A stretch of 64,000 nt of DNA from Nitrospirota bacterium (GCA_016936655.1 JAFGXL010000021.1:62001-126000); one strand, 5' to 3'; counted from the first letter of the stretch, positions 50,154-60,774 are shown. A program made the numbers and translations. Notes: generated by a model not told the origin, from the sequence alone.

Positions 50154-50468
50154 ATGAAAGAACAAAAAACAGCACATGATATTCTGCAAGATCCGGACTT
50201 TAAAAAACTGTCGGGTCAGAAGGATTCTATATCCGTAATACTGACTATAATAGAGCTGCTGCTCTATTTTGGTTTTATAGCGCTGATAGCTTTCAACAAG
50301 CCTTTTCTTGCGCAGAAGCTTTCAGAGGGAGGAGCTACAACAATAGGCATCCCGATAGCTATAGGTACAATAATTCTTTCTTGGATACTGACAGGCATTT
50401 ATGTCAGATGGGCAAACACCAAATACGATACCCTTGTAAAAAGGGTTAAAGACAAGATAGGAGGGTAA
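50154..50468 (+). CDS. DUF485 (YjcH-like) inner-membrane protein
   Basis: 104 residues from ATG 50154 behind AAAGGAGG; the longer frame to 50112 has no support. TAHDILQDPDFKKLSGQKDS is the family's cytoplasmic start. Two membrane segments (LTIIELLLYFGFIALIAF and IPIAIGTIILSWILTGIYV) follow, then YVRWANTKYDTLVKRVKDKI. In E. coli YjcH is encoded between acs and actP; here DUF485 immediately precedes the ActP-like gene (3 bases apart). A role as symporter partner is an inference. Confidence 0.92.
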   Translation: MKEQKTAHDILQDPDFKKLSGQKDSISVILTIIELLLYFGFIALIAFNKPFLAQKLSEGGATTIGIPIAIGTIILSWILTGIYVRWANTKYDTLVKRVKDKIGG

Positions 50469-50471
50469 TGT

Positions 50472-52193
50472 ATGCACGAGACTACGATCGGACAGGCTAA
50501 TGCCGTATCTATCATATTCTTTATGCTCTTTGTGCTGGGAACCCTTGGAATAACTTACTGGGCAGCCAAAAGAACCAGGACAACAAAAGAGTTTTACGCC
50601 GCAGGGCGAAGCATAACAGGCTTCCAGAATGGGCTAGCCCTTGCTGGAGACTATATGAGCGCAGCGTCATTTCTGGGCATAGCAGGTCTTGTATCAGTAT
50701 CCGGATATGACGGTCTCATATACTCAGTCGGCTGGCTTGTCGGATGGCCAATTGTCACATTTCTAATTGCAGAGCCGCTCAGAAATCTTGGTAAATATAC
50801 ATTTGCTGATGTTGTAGCATTCAGGCTGAACCAGAGACCTGTAAGAGCTGCTGCTGCATCTGGATCGCTAATAACAGTTTTGTTTTATATGATAGCGCAG
50901 ATGGTTGGTGCAGGAACGCTAATAAAACTTATGTTCGGCCTGCCATATGAGAGCGCTTTGATAACCGTAGGCATACTCATGATAGCGTATGTGCTTTTTG
51001 GCGGTATGCTTGCAACAACATGGGTTCAGATTATAAAGGCTGTTTTGTTGCTGGGCGGTGCAACAGTCCTTGTTATAATGACTCTCTATCAGTTCGGCTT
51101 CAGCTACGGAGAGCTGTTTAGTCAGGCTGTAAAAACCTACGGTGATAAATTCCTTGAGCCGGGCGGACTGGTAACAAGCCCTGTTGATGCTTTTTCTTTG
51201 GGACTGGCGCTTATGTTTGGTACTGCCGGACTTCCGCACATACTTATGAGGTTCTATACTGTGCCTGATGCAAAGGAAGCAAGAAAGTCTGTTTTCTACG
51301 CAACAGGATTTATAGGATATTTTTATATACTTACCGTTACAATCGGTTTTGGCGCAGCTATTCTGGTTGGACAGAAACTTATTAAAGCTATTGATGCTGG
51401 AGGAAATATGGCAGCGCCTCTGCTTGCAGAGGTGCTTGGAGGAAGCGTATTTCTCGGCTTCCTAGCGGCAGTCGCCTTTGCAACCATATTGGCTGTTGTT
51501 GCCGGACTTACACTTGCGGGTGCATCAGCGCTTTCTCATGATCTCTATGTAGGAGTTATAAGGCGTGGAGTATCAAACGAAAAGGAAGAGGTGAAGGTTG
51601 CAAAAACAGCTACAATAGCTCTTGGAATAGCTGCGATTATACTTGGTATTGTATTTAAGGGTCAAAATGTCGCATTTATGGTAGGACTTGCTTTTGCTGT
51701 AGCATGCAGCGCTAACTTTCCAGCGCTTGTTATGTCTATAATGTGGAGGAAGTTTACAACAGCCGGAGCGGTGGCGAGCATATACACCGGTCTTTCACTT
51801 GCTACAATACTGATACTGCTTAGCCCTACGGTATGGGTGGATATTATCCATAAAAATGAAAAAAGCGCAGTTATGGCAGAGGTTAAGCAGATAGAGGATA
51901 GAGCAAAGGAAAAGCTTGCTGAGCTGGAGGCATTCAAGGCTATGGATACAACAAGAGGTGTTTCCATAGATACAGAAATGCTGCTTACTAAAGAAAAAGC
52001 CGATGCTGAAGTAAAAGAGGCAAAATCAAAGATGCCTAAGGCAATATTCCCACTGAAAAATCCGGCAATCATATCTATGCTGGCAGCCTTTTTAGTTGGA
52101 ATTATCTTCTCTCTACTGCGTCCTGAGAAGCGGGCTGAGCAGAAATTTGAGGAAGAAAAACTTAGATCATATGTTGGTATAGGAGCTGAATAG
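50472..52193 (+). CDS. actP: Cation/acetate symporter (ActP-like)
   Basis: 573 residues, about 13 membrane segments, SSS family. [54 protein letters not shown] and [20 protein letters not shown] are ActP hallmarks. It brings acetate (or a related short acid) in with sodium. Between the last two helices (about residues 460-522) lies a charged, coiled-coil-like insertion ([20 protein letters not shown]) that E. coli ActP lacks. acs follows 101 bases later. Confidence 0.93.
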   Translation: MHETTIGQANAVSIIFFMLFVLGTLGITYWAAKRTRTTKEFYAAGRSITGFQNGLALAGDYMSAASFLGIAGLVSVSGYDGLIYSVGWLVGWPIVTFLIAEPLRNLGKYTFADVVAFRLNQRPVRAAAASGSLITVLFYMIAQMVGAGTLIKLMFGLPYESALITVGILMIAYVLFGGMLATTWVQIIKAVLLLGGATVLVIMTLYQFGFSYGELFSQAVKTYGDKFLEPGGLVTSPVDAFSLGLALMFGTAGLPHILMRFYTVPDAKEARKSVFYATGFIGYFYILTVTIGFGAAILVGQKLIKAIDAGGNMAAPLLAEVLGGSVFLGFLAAVAFATILAVVAGLTLAGASALSHDLYVGVIRRGVSNEKEEVKVAKTATIALGIAAIILGIVFKGQNVAFMVGLAFAVACSANFPALVMSIMWRKFTTAGAVASIYTGLSLATILILLSPTVWVDIIHKNEKSAVMAEVKQIEDRAKEKLAELEAFKAMDTTRGVSIDTEMLLTKEKADAEVKEAKSKMPKAIFPLKNPAIISMLAAFLVGIIFSLLRPEKRAEQKFEEEKLRSYVGIGAE

Positions 52194-52211
52194 AAGAAAC
52201 AGGGTCATGCG

Positions 52212-52253
52212 GGCAGCGCTTTTAGAACTTAAATGGTATACAAAAGCGCTGCC
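52212..52253 (+). promoter_or_regulatory. Strong hairpin between actP and acs
   Basis: Perfect 12-base arms GGCAGCGCTTTT (52212-52223) and AAAAGCGCTGCC (52242-52253) enclose an 18-base loop. No T run follows, so it is more likely an mRNA-processing or stability element, or an attenuator, than a terminator. Confidence 0.5.
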
Positions 52254-52294
52254 TGATTCTGATAAAATATCTGAAAAAAGTCAGGAGGAACGGG

Positions 52295-54265
52295 ATGTCA
52301 AAAGAGAGCTTTGATGTTTTGATGGCTGAAAATAGAACTTTTCCGCCCGCACCCGAAGTGAGCAAGCATGCTCATATCAAAAGTATGGATGAGTACAAGC
52401 AGCTTTACAAAAGGTCGGTTGAAGACCCTGAAGGTTTCTGGGGAGAGATGGCTGAAAAGCAGCTCACCTGGTACAAGAAGTGGGACAAGGTGCTCGAGTA
52501 TGATTTTGACAAGCCGTTCATAAAGTGGTTTCAGAACGGCAAGATTAATGTTTCATACAACTGCCTCGACAGGTATGTTAACACTCCGGTAAGGAATAAG
52601 GCAGCTATCATATGGGAAGCAGATGATGGCAGCTATAAGACCTATACTTACCAGCAGCTTTATATGGAAGTAAACAGATTCGCCAATGTGCTAAAAAAGC
52701 ATGGAGTTAAAAAGGGCGACAGGGTAACTCTCTATCTTCCAATGATCCCGGAGCTTGCAATAGCGATGCTGGCCTGCACAAGGATTGGAGCAATACACAG
52801 CATAGTGTTCGGTGGATTCAGCTCTCAGGCTCTTATGGACAGGGTGCAGGATTGCAAAGCAAAAATGATAGTTACATCTGACAAAGGTGTAAGAGGCGGA
52901 AGGACAGTTCCTCTCAAAAGCAATGTTGATGCAGCGATACAGGAGTGTCCAACTATTGAAAAATGCATAGTGGTTAAACGCGCAGACGGCGTGGATATGG
53001 AGCCGGGCAGAGATCTCTGGTGGCATGAAGAAATGGCAGCAGCTGATATAACAAACTACTGCGAGCCCGAACAGATGGATGCAGAAGATCCTCTTTTTAT
53101 ACTTTATACATCAGGATCTACAGGAAAGCCAAAAGGCGTGCTGCACACAACAGGCGGATATCTCCTTTATTCTTCACTCACATTTAAATATGTATTTGAC
53201 TACCATGACGAGGACATCCACTTCTGCACAGCAGATATTGGATGGGTAACAGGGCACAGCTATATTGTCTATGGACCGCTTAGCAATGGAGCAACAAGCC
53301 TAATGTTTGAGGGCGTACCCACATATCCTGATCCAGGAAGGTTCTGGGACATCTGCGAAAAGCACAAGGTCAACATATTCTATACAGCTCCGACAGCTAT
53401 TAGAGCTCTTATGAGAGAAGGAGAACAGTGGGTAAACAAATACGATCTTTCTTCTCTCCGCATTCTCGCTTCTGTTGGAGAGCCGATAAACCCAGAGGCC
53501 TGGATGTGGTATCACATACATGTTGGTAAAGGCAAACTTCCTATAGCTGATACATGGTGGCAGACAGAGACTGGTGGGCATTTGATTACACCGCTGGTTG
53601 GGGCGATGACACTAAAGCCGGGATCGGCAAATCTGCCATTTTTCGGAGTTGAGCCTAAGGTGCTCAAAGAGGACGGATCTCCAGCAGGTGTTAATGAAGG
53701 CGGCTACCTTGTTATAGAAAAACCATGGCCGGGCATACTCAGAGGCACATATGGCGATCCTGAAAACAAGAGGATCAAAGAGGTCTACTTCTCCCGTTTC
53801 CCCGGCAAATACTTTACAGGCGACGGAGCAAGAGTGGATGAGAGCGGAGACTACTGGTTAATGGGACGAATTGATGATGTTATAAACATATCAGGCCACA
53901 GGCTAGGCACAGCAGAAGTTGAATCAGCTCTCGTAAGCCATGAGGCAGTTGCTGAGGCTGCTGTTGTCGGATTCCCGCACGATATAAAGGGCGAGGGTAT
54001 CTATGTATATGTAACTCTCAAAGACGGCCAGGAGCCTACTGATGAGCTTAAGAAGATACTTGTAGGCCATGTACGATCTGTTATAGGACCGATAGCTACA
54101 CCAGACAAGCTTCAGTTTGCACCCGGCCTGCCAAAGACCAGAAGCGGCAAGATCATGAGAAGGATCCTCAGAAAGATCGCTCATGGACAGGTTGATGAGC
54201 TTGGCGACACATCAACACTCGCAGATCCTGCGGTTGTTGACAACCTTGTAAAAGGCAGACTCTAA
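52295..54265 (+). CDS. acs: Acetyl-CoA synthetase (AMP-forming)
   Basis: 656 residues, full length. It activates acetate to acetyl-CoA by way of acetyl-AMP. ANL-superfamily motifs: the P-loop [54 protein letters not shown], and the hinge [20 protein letters not shown]. The C-terminal [16 protein letters not shown] contains the lysine that protein acetylation controls in homologues. AGGAGGAAC lies before the ATG. It closes the acetate operon, followed by a strong terminator. Confidence 0.98.
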   Translation: MSKESFDVLMAENRTFPPAPEVSKHAHIKSMDEYKQLYKRSVEDPEGFWGEMAEKQLTWYKKWDKVLEYDFDKPFIKWFQNGKINVSYNCLDRYVNTPVRNKAAIIWEADDGSYKTYTYQQLYMEVNRFANVLKKHGVKKGDRVTLYLPMIPELAIAMLACTRIGAIHSIVFGGFSSQALMDRVQDCKAKMIVTSDKGVRGGRTVPLKSNVDAAIQECPTIEKCIVVKRADGVDMEPGRDLWWHEEMAAADITNYCEPEQMDAEDPLFILYTSGSTGKPKGVLHTTGGYLLYSSLTFKYVFDYHDEDIHFCTADIGWVTGHSYIVYGPLSNGATSLMFEGVPTYPDPGRFWDICEKHKVNIFYTAPTAIRALMREGEQWVNKYDLSSLRILASVGEPINPEAWMWYHIHVGKGKLPIADTWWQTETGGHLITPLVGAMTLKPGSANLPFFGVEPKVLKEDGSPAGVNEGGYLVIEKPWPGILRGTYGDPENKRIKEVYFSRFPGKYFTGDGARVDESGDYWLMGRIDDVINISGHRLGTAEVESALVSHEAVAEAAVVGFPHDIKGEGIYVYVTLKDGQEPTDELKKILVGHVRSVIGPIATPDKLQFAPGLPKTRSGKIMRRILRKIAHGQVDELGDTSTLADPAVVDNLVKGRL

Positions 54266-54291
54266 AAACTGCTGAAGAGATAAAAGCATCC

Positions 54292-54333
54292 AAAGAGGGA
54301 AGCGGGCGTAAGCCCGCTTCCCTCTTTATTTTG
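54292..54333 (+). terminator. Intrinsic terminator after acs
   Basis: A perfect 16-base-pair stem (54292-54307 and 54312-54327) with loop GTAA and GC-rich core, followed by ATTTTG. It is the strongest terminator in the window. Confidence 0.93.
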
Positions 54334-54434
54334 GGAGATCCCTCGCGCATCTTTGTATTGCGGTATATAACCTTTAACAGTCATAATGATACTGTTACAT
54401 AAAAATACCTTGCTGCTGATAAAGGAGTCTGATA

Positions 54435-55661
54435 ATGGATGTTTCCACTTTCTTTATCAAACTGCTGATACTGCTGGTAACTGCCAAAATATTTGCCGAG
54501 CTTTTCGCATATCTAAAGATGCCTTCGGTCATCGGCGAAGTCTGTGCAGGCATAATAATAGGGCCGAGTCTTCTTGGCATCGTGTCTCCTGACGCAACAT
54601 TTCATCTTCTGGCTGAAATAGGAATTCTTCTTCTTCTCTTCGAAGTTGGACTTGATACTGATGTCGGACAGCTTATTAAGGTGGGAGTCAGATCTTCACT
54701 AGTTGCTGTTATCGGTATAGCAGCTCCTGCCCTGCTTGGGTTCTGGGCTGCGTACTATCTGCTTAATCTTTCTGCTCTGGTCTCGCTCTTCATAGGCGGC
54801 ACACTTGTAGCAACCAGCATAGGCATAACAGTGCGCGTGCTTGTTGACCTTAAAAAGCACAGAACAAGAGTTGCAAAAGTCGTGCTCGGCGCTGCTGTTA
54901 TTGACGATGTAGTTGGCGTGGTTATGTTGGCGCTGTTGTACGATTTTGCAGTGCGCGGCGAAGTCAGCATAATGAATGCAATAAAAATACTCGCATTTAT
55001 TTCAGCTTTTCTGTTAATTGCCCCTGTGGTTGCAAAACTCTTTGTGCCATTTATAGCAAAAGCAGCTGCAAATGCAAAAACAAAGGGTATGATTCCAACA
55101 ATAATCATTTCCCTTATATTGCTGCTGGCTGTTGTGTCGCATGCAGTCGGAGCGCCGGAGATACTTGGTTCATTTGCAGCAGGCATAGCGCTTGCTCGAA
55201 GATTTTTTCTTCCTTTGGGCGCAACAATCGACCACTACAGCAAGGCTCTTGCCGGCAAAATAGAGGAGAGCATGAAGCCGATCATAGAGCTTTTTGTGCC
55301 GATATTTTTTGTTATTGTCGGGGCTTCAATAAACCTGCGTGTCATAGATTTCAGTTCTCCCGCATTCTGGAGCATGACTGCCCTGCTGACAGCAGTTGCG
55401 GTTGTTTCAAAAATGTTTTCAGGCATAGCAGCAGGCAGTGGGAAAATGGCGATGCTCTCAACAGGCATAGCCATGGTACCTCGGGGAGAGGTGGGCCTTA
55501 TATTTGCTGAACTTGGCAAAAAAGCGAATGTGTTTGATGACATGATATATGCGGTAATAGTTTTTGTTGTCGCTATTACCACTGTTTTTGCGCCTTTGAT
55601 GCTCAAATATGTGATGAGGGATGAAAAGGATGAAATTGAACCCGATAGACAGGCAGTTTGA
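54435..55661 (+). CDS. CPA2 family cation:proton antiporter (Kef/NapA-like)
   Basis: 408 residues, about 12 membrane helices, no cytosolic TrkA domain. MPSVIGEVCAGIIIGPSLLG, LLAEIGILLLLFEVGLDTDV, VATSIGITVRVLVDL and the ion-site motif GAAVIDDVVGVVML (adjacent Asp pair) are typical of CPA2 antiporters. Ions (Na+ or K+) cannot be named from sequence. AAAGGAG precedes the ATG. A TTGCGG-18-CATAAT promoter-like pair lies in the gap before it. Confidence 0.92.
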   Translation: MDVSTFFIKLLILLVTAKIFAELFAYLKMPSVIGEVCAGIIIGPSLLGIVSPDATFHLLAEIGILLLLFEVGLDTDVGQLIKVGVRSSLVAVIGIAAPALLGFWAAYYLLNLSALVSLFIGGTLVATSIGITVRVLVDLKKHRTRVAKVVLGAAVIDDVVGVVMLALLYDFAVRGEVSIMNAIKILAFISAFLLIAPVVAKLFVPFIAKAAANAKTKGMIPTIIISLILLLAVVSHAVGAPEILGSFAAGIALARRFFLPLGATIDHYSKALAGKIEESMKPIIELFVPIFFVIVGASINLRVIDFSSPAFWSMTALLTAVAVVSKMFSGIAAGSGKMAMLSTGIAMVPRGEVGLIFAELGKKANVFDDMIYAVIVFVVAITTVFAPLMLKYVMRDEKDEIEPDRQAV

Positions 55662-55715
55662 TCGCTTTTTCTGGTAAAATTAACATTATAAATAAGACAA
55701 TATGCAGGAGATATA

Positions 55716-56999
55716 ATGCTTAGAATATTGAAAGATAAAAAAGAGACAGCAAAGTTTCTTCAGGTGCTGCGTAAAAGAGCAGCCGGCGCTGATGAAAAGA
55801 TCGAATCAGCAGTAAAAAAGATAGTATCTGATGTCTCAAAAACAGGCGACAAGGCTCTTAAAAAATATACATCACAGTTTGACAGGCATAAGCTGCCTCT
55901 TAAAATATCTAAGTCGGAAATAGCTGCTTCAGCAAAGTATGCTGACAAAAATATAGTGGCAGCGCTCGAGATATCCGCATGCAGAGTCTGGGACTTCCAC
56001 GCTAAGCAGAGAGAGAGTTCATGGTTATTCAAGAAAGATGGTGCAGCATTGGGTCAGTTGATAAGACCTGTTGAGCGGGCAGGAGTTTATGTGCCAGGAG
56101 GCAAGGCATCATATCCATCATCCGTACTTATGAATGTTATACCAGCACAGGTTGCGGGCGTAAAAGAGATATCAGTATGCGTTCCTACACCTGATGGAAT
56201 AGTTAATCCTGTAGTGATGGCAGCGATAAAACTGCTCGGCATAACAGAAGTCTACAGAGTCGGAGGCGCGCAGGCAGTAGCGGCTCTCGCATATGGCACA
56301 GAGACGATAAAAAGAGTGGACAAGATAACAGGTCCAGGCAATATTTATGTTGCAACAGCAAAGAAGATGGTCTTTGGGCAGGTTGACATAGACATGATAG
56401 CAGGCCCTAGCGAGATACTGATCATAGCTGACAAAACAGCAGATCCATCATTTATAGCAGCGGATATGCTAAGCCAAGCAGAGCATGATGAGATGGCATC
56501 TAGCGTACTTGTCACAGATTCATCTGAGTTGATAAAGAGCGTGCAGAAAGAAGTTGATACACAGCTCTCAAAACTTGTTCGCAAAGATACAGCAAAAAAA
56601 TCTCTAAAAAAATATGGCGCTGTTATAAAAACAAAAAGCATAAAAGAAGCAGTGGATTTGGCTAATGAGATAGCTCCGGAGCATCTGGAAGTTATGACAG
56701 AAGACCCTGAGCGGCTTGTAGACAGCATTAAAAATGCAGGAGCAATATTCTTGGGTAAATGGACGCCGGAGCCGCTTGGCGACTATTCAGCCGGATCTAA
56801 CCATGTGCTGCCAACAGGCGGAACAGCGCGTTTTTCATCACCTCTTGGAGTGTATGACTTTGTAAAACGCACAAGTCTGCTAAACTTCACACAAAAAGCT
56901 TTCAACTCGATAGCTGATACAGTAGAGACACTCGCTGACAGCGAAGGGCTACAGGCTCACGCTGAAACTGTGAGGGTGAGAAAGAGAAGCAGGAGATAA
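55716..56999 (+). CDS. hisD: Histidinol dehydrogenase
   Basis: 427 residues. It performs the last two steps of histidine synthesis, oxidising histidinol to histidine with NAD and zinc. ERAGVYVPGGKASYPSSVLM, RVGGAQAVAALAYGTETI, DKITGPGNIYVATAKKMVFG, DMIAGPSEILIIAD, QAEHDEMASSVLVT and NEIAPEHLEVMTE (catalytic Glu-His) are the family blocks. AGGAG lies before the ATG. No other his gene is adjacent. It converges on a small membrane protein gene. Confidence 0.98.
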   Translation: MLRILKDKKETAKFLQVLRKRAAGADEKIESAVKKIVSDVSKTGDKALKKYTSQFDRHKLPLKISKSEIAASAKYADKNIVAALEISACRVWDFHAKQRESSWLFKKDGAALGQLIRPVERAGVYVPGGKASYPSSVLMNVIPAQVAGVKEISVCVPTPDGIVNPVVMAAIKLLGITEVYRVGGAQAVAALAYGTETIKRVDKITGPGNIYVATAKKMVFGQVDIDMIAGPSEILIIADKTADPSFIAADMLSQAEHDEMASSVLVTDSSELIKSVQKEVDTQLSKLVRKDTAKKSLKKYGAVIKTKSIKEAVDLANEIAPEHLEVMTEDPERLVDSIKNAGAIFLGKWTPEPLGDYSAGSNHVLPTGGTARFSSPLGVYDFVKRTSLLNFTQKAFNSIADTVETLADSEGLQAHAETVRVRKRSRR

Positions 57000-57063
57000 G
57001 AATTTATCAGAAAGCTGTTTTGAAAGCTCATTTTATTAAATAGATTTTTATATCTTACAATTC

Positions 57064-57444
57064 TTATTTGTGATAAGTGTTTAGTTTTTTGAATAAAGTT
57101 TTCACACAATATCCAGTATAAGAGCCTGCAATACCAATAGGTATGAACAGCAGATATCCGATTGCCACCCTTGTGTCGGAAATAATCTTTAGGGCTGTTT
57201 TTATTTCTGCATAAGTAGCAGCTAAATAGGCAATTATTGATAACATAGCCATTATAAAAGCAATTATTACTCCTGTTCGCCATCCCTTTTTGCAATCTAT
57301 AAAAGCAGCTGTAAGGGCGGCTATAAACACAGGCAGGAATTCAGAAACATAAAAAGGAACTTTATTGGTTAATAATATAGCTAGAGCAGCGCCTAAAAAT
57401 ACACCAATTATTAGTGATAAAATAGTTTTTCCACTTTCCGTCAT
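57064..57444 (-). CDS. Small membrane protein of unknown function
   Basis: 126 residues with four likely membrane segments: ILSLIIGVFLGAALAILLT, FLPVFIAALTAAFIDC, GVIIAFIMAMLSIIAYLAA and IGYLLFIPIGIAGSYTGY. No family is recognised. It is 6 bases downstream of the NhaP2-type antiporter stop and probably co-transcribed with it. It could be an accessory protein, but nothing in the sequence shows this. Confidence 0.7.
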   Translation of the reverse strand: MTESGKTILSLIIGVFLGAALAILLTNKVPFYVSEFLPVFIAALTAAFIDCKKGWRTGVIIAFIMAMLSIIAYLAATYAEIKTALKIISDTRVAIGYLLFIPIGIAGSYTGYCVKTLFKKLNTYHK

Positions 57445-57450
57445 ATCAAC

Positions 57451-58923
57451 CTAAGCTTTGTCGTTATCTTTGAGCTGTATGATTGACAGCATCTTTTCGT
57501 AGTTCTCATTATCCGCAAGCACGAGCAGTTTGTCGCCGGCCTTGAGCTCTGTGGCGCCTGCAGGCACAAAAAAATCTTCCTCTCTTTTGATCAGCGCTAT
57601 CAACGCACCCTCTGGCAGTTTAAGTTCTAGAAGCCTTTTGCTGACAGCCGCAGCATTGTCCGGCACAGTCATCTCTTTTATATCGCACTTGAATGTGCCT
57701 GTAGAGTCGCACTCTAAGGGGTATACGGTCTTGCGCCGAAGCGGAGCATCCACACCGAGCAGTTTCGCTACAGCTGTTATGGTTGTACCCTGCAGCAGGG
57801 CTGAGGTGAGGACTATAAAAAATACGATGTTGAAAATCATCTCAGCATTGGGTATTTTTGCGAGCAGGGGAAATGTTGCCAGCACTATCGGCACAGCTCC
57901 GCGCAGGCCTACCCAAGATATCATCGCCTTTTCTCTTACAGGCATTTTAGTCGCTATTGTTGATACAAACACTCCTGCAGGTCTTGCTGCGAACATGAGG
58001 AATAGAGAAATGAGCAGTCCGCTCACAATTACTGGCGGCAGATTTTTCGGGAAGACGAGCAGCCCGAGTGTGAGGAACATGGCTATCTGCATAAGCCATG
58101 CGAGGCCGTCATGAAACCGAGTGAGGCTTTTTTTATGAATGAATTTTGATTTGCCCATTATGAGCGCTGCAATATAAACAGCAAGGAATCCGTTTCCATT
58201 AAGCGCTGCTGTGGCTCCGTAAGTGAGTATGACAAGAGCTATGCTCAGCACAGGATAGAGTCCTTCGTATTCGAGCTTTAGCGTGTTAACAATCCTCACC
58301 ATGCCGTATCCCATCAGCAGACCCATAATCGCGCCGAAGATCATCTGGTAGATGAACTGAGGAATGATATTTACAAGGGATAACCCCGGAGTAATAAGCA
58401 AACTCACAAACCCGGTTGTCAAAAGCACAGCCATCGGATCATTGCTGCCTGATTCGAGTTCGAGCAGAGGTTTCAGGTTTCCTTTAAGGCTCACATTTCT
58501 GGATCTCAATACAGAAAACACAGCAGCAGCGTCTGTTGATGATATGATCGAGCCGAGCAGCAGACCTTCGAGCAGAGAGAAGTCGAGCACCAGGATAGCA
58601 AAGACTCCGACAAGGAGAGCGGTTATAAGAACGCCGAGTGTAGAAAGTACCACTCCGGGCCATATTACAGGCCGCACACTCTCCCAGTTTGTGCTGAGTC
58701 CGCCTGCAAAGAGTATAAACGCGAGCGCAACAACACCCATGAACTGCGCAGCATACGGATCATCAAAATGTATTCCGCCCGGCCCGTCAGAACCGGCAAG
58801 CATTCCCACAAGCAGGAATATAAGCAGAGCAGGAACGCCGAGCCTGTCGGAGGCCTTGCTCGCTACTATGCTCAGAAGCAGAAGCACAGCAACACCTGTC
58901 AATATGTATTCAATAGATGGAAT
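57451..58923 (-). CDS. Potassium/proton antiporter (NhaP2/CvrA-like, with TrkA-C domain)
   Basis: 490 residues if started at the ATT codon at 58923, four bases after AGGAGG. The first conventional start is TTG 58902, with no nearby Shine-Dalgarno and a truncated first helix. CPA1-type core with [55 protein letters not shown] and [16 protein letters not shown] cytosolic C-terminal region (about 395-485) is TrkA-C/RCK-like ([33 protein letters not shown]). It exchanges cytoplasmic cations for protons. An AUU start would be rare. Confidence 0.88.
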   Translation of the reverse strand: MPSIEYILTGVAVLLLLSIVASKASDRLGVPALLIFLLVGMLAGSDGPGGIHFDDPYAAQFMGVVALAFILFAGGLSTNWESVRPVIWPGVVLSTLGVLITALLVGVFAILVLDFSLLEGLLLGSIISSTDAAAVFSVLRSRNVSLKGNLKPLLELESGSNDPMAVLLTTGFVSLLITPGLSLVNIIPQFIYQMIFGAIMGLLMGYGMVRIVNTLKLEYEGLYPVLSIALVILTYGATAALNGNGFLAVYIAALIMGKSKFIHKKSLTRFHDGLAWLMQIAMFLTLGLLVFPKNLPPVIVSGLLISLFLMFAARPAGVFVSTIATKMPVREKAMISWVGLRGAVPIVLATFPLLAKIPNAEMIFNIVFFIVLTSALLQGTTITAVAKLLGVDAPLRRKTVYPLECDSTGTFKCDIKEMTVPDNAAAVSKRLLELKLPEGALIALIKREEDFFVPAGATELKAGDKLLVLADNENYEKMLSIIQLKDNDKA

Positions 58924-59035
58924 TGATCCTCCTGATTAAATTCAGCAGTTGAATATAGCTATTGCTCTCAGCAGCTGATGAATAATTACATCAATAGTGT
59001 TGTCTAATCCACTCAAATTAGTTATGTTGCAGTGC

Positions 59036-59063
59036 AGAGCAGCCTGTTTTTGCAGGCTGCTCT
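59036..59063. other. GC-rich hairpin after the AsmA-like gene
   Basis: Perfect 11-base arms AGAGCAGCCTG (59036-59046) and CAGGCTGCTCT (59053-59063) around TTTTTG. It lies 15 bases past the AsmA stop on that gene's strand. No T run follows on that strand, so it is either a weak terminator or an RNA-stabilising stem. Confidence 0.55.
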
Positions 59064-59077
59064 TGAACAGAAGAGTT

Positions 59078-60748
59078 TTATTTTCCGAACAATCCTTTTA
59101 GCGGATTTGTTGATTTGGTCTCTCCTGACTGCTGCGTCTGGCCTGAGTCGCTGCCAAATAGTTTTTGCTTTAGCCCCTTGAGCGCGCCTTTGCCGAGGGC
59201 TGCTGTGTCAGGCTTTACATCAGGCTTGTCAGTTGTTCCCTTGATCGTAATAGGCACAGATGTCCAGCCTTCTGCATCTTTGAGAAAGCCGAGGCTTCCG
59301 CCGCCTATTCTCATTTTTGATGCAAGTTCAGGCGCGAGTTTCAGGTCTGTTTTCATGTCGAGAGCTTTATCGAATGTGACTGTGCCGGTTGGAGATGCCT
59401 TCATCAGAGGCCCGCGGATTAATCCATCAATAGCTGTCTTTTCATCCTTGATGACAGCGTTTATCTTTGTCTCGTCAAAGTTCGGGTTGCGCAGTTCCTG
59501 GAGTCCTGTTACAGTCGCTATGGTCTCTGCTATTGAGGATTTTTTTATCTGGCCTTTTGTCAGGTTTATATTTGTTTTGCCTGTAAGAGTTTTCTTGATC
59601 AAACCCGCCATATCTTTGCTGTCAGGATCAAGCATGAATTTAAAGTCTCCATTTATGTCGCCTGCTGCTTGTACAGCATCACCGCCTGCAAACTTCATCT
59701 TAACAGGCTCGATAACAAATGACTTGTTAGCGTATTTATACTTGAGGTAGAAATCTTTGAAGTTGTAAGCCTGGTATTTTGCTGAATCAACCTTCAGCTC
59801 TCCGTTTGCTGTAATCTTCATTGGTTTTGCATCGGGCTTCTTTCCATCAGCAGGAGCGCCTTTTTTTGTTTCTGCCTTCTTTGGAGCAGCAGCGGTTTTC
59901 TCAGATTTTGCCGGAGTGAGAGCCATCAGCTTTTCGAGATCAAGTTCTTTTGAGTAGAGGTTGAGAATAACATTAGGCGCGGTCTGGAAGTTCGAAACAG
60001 AGCCTGATGCATTGACCTTCTGGTTGTCAACAGAGGTGTTGAGATTGAATGAGATATCTGTTTTTTTGATCTCTATTTTGCCAGATGTCTGGGTTTTTAT
60101 GCCTTTGTTATCTAGATGAAGACTCTTAATATCAACCAGACCTTTTGCGAGTTCGGGTTTGCCGCCGACTCCTGGGGCGAGGCTTGCGGTTATATCTGCG
60201 TTGGCTTTTATGTCAGGAAGTGATTTTGTCTTGTCCACAAATTCTGCTAAGGCGTTTTTTATAGAAACTGTATCAGCGATAATCGATAGCGGCATACCCT
60301 CAGATTTTTTCTCTTCCTTTTTTTCTTTGGCAGGCTTCTCTTCTTTTTTTGCTGCTTTTGTTTTGTCGACTATGTCGCTGAAGTTGTATGAGCCGTCGAT
60401 ATTTTTAACAACTTTTATGCTCGGAGAATCGAGCTCGATCTTGGTTATCATTATCTGCTTCTTCAGCAGGGCAGCGAGGCTGTAGTCAAGAACAAATGCC
60501 TTTGCAGCGACAAAGTCTGTCTTGCCGTCCTGCTCCTTGAGGTTCATATCCTTTATTACAATGCCTTTGAACAGAGAGACATTAATTTCGCCAATATTCA
60601 CCTTTCTGCCTGTTGTTTCTTCAATTTTCGGAATGATGAGAGCCTTGAGCTTGTCGCTCTTTAAATAGGATTTAACAGCAACAGAGAGTCCGGAGAGGAT
60701 TAGTACAATTACAGCAGCGATTATGCCGAGCAGCTTGAGTTTTTTCAT
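59078..60748 (-). CDS. AsmA family protein
   Basis: 556 residues. One N-terminal membrane anchor (LGIIAAVIVLILSGLSVAV, about 7-25) leads into a large periplasmic part of the AsmA/TamB-like repeating beta groove type (VNIGEINVSLFKGIVIKDMN, ITKIELDSPSIKVVKNIDGS). Lys/Glu- and Ala/Pro-rich low-complexity linkers occur near 133-150 and 287-307. The C-terminal block (GTVTFDKALDMKTDLKLAPE) is typical. AsmA-like proteins are tied to lipid traffic to the outer membrane. It follows nusB by 26 bases. Confidence 0.88.
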   Translation of the reverse strand: MKKLKLLGIIAAVIVLILSGLSVAVKSYLKSDKLKALIIPKIEETTGRKVNIGEINVSLFKGIVIKDMNLKEQDGKTDFVAAKAFVLDYSLAALLKKQIMITKIELDSPSIKVVKNIDGSYNFSDIVDKTKAAKKEEKPAKEKKEEKKSEGMPLSIIADTVSIKNALAEFVDKTKSLPDIKANADITASLAPGVGGKPELAKGLVDIKSLHLDNKGIKTQTSGKIEIKKTDISFNLNTSVDNQKVNASGSVSNFQTAPNVILNLYSKELDLEKLMALTPAKSEKTAAAPKKAETKKGAPADGKKPDAKPMKITANGELKVDSAKYQAYNFKDFYLKYKYANKSFVIEPVKMKFAGGDAVQAAGDINGDFKFMLDPDSKDMAGLIKKTLTGKTNINLTKGQIKKSSIAETIATVTGLQELRNPNFDETKINAVIKDEKTAIDGLIRGPLMKASPTGTVTFDKALDMKTDLKLAPELASKMRIGGGSLGFLKDAEGWTSVPITIKGTTDKPDVKPDTAALGKGALKGLKQKLFGSDSGQTQQSGETKSTNPLKGLFGK

Positions 60749-60774
60749 AACAAACCTCCAGTAAGCTTAGTTGG

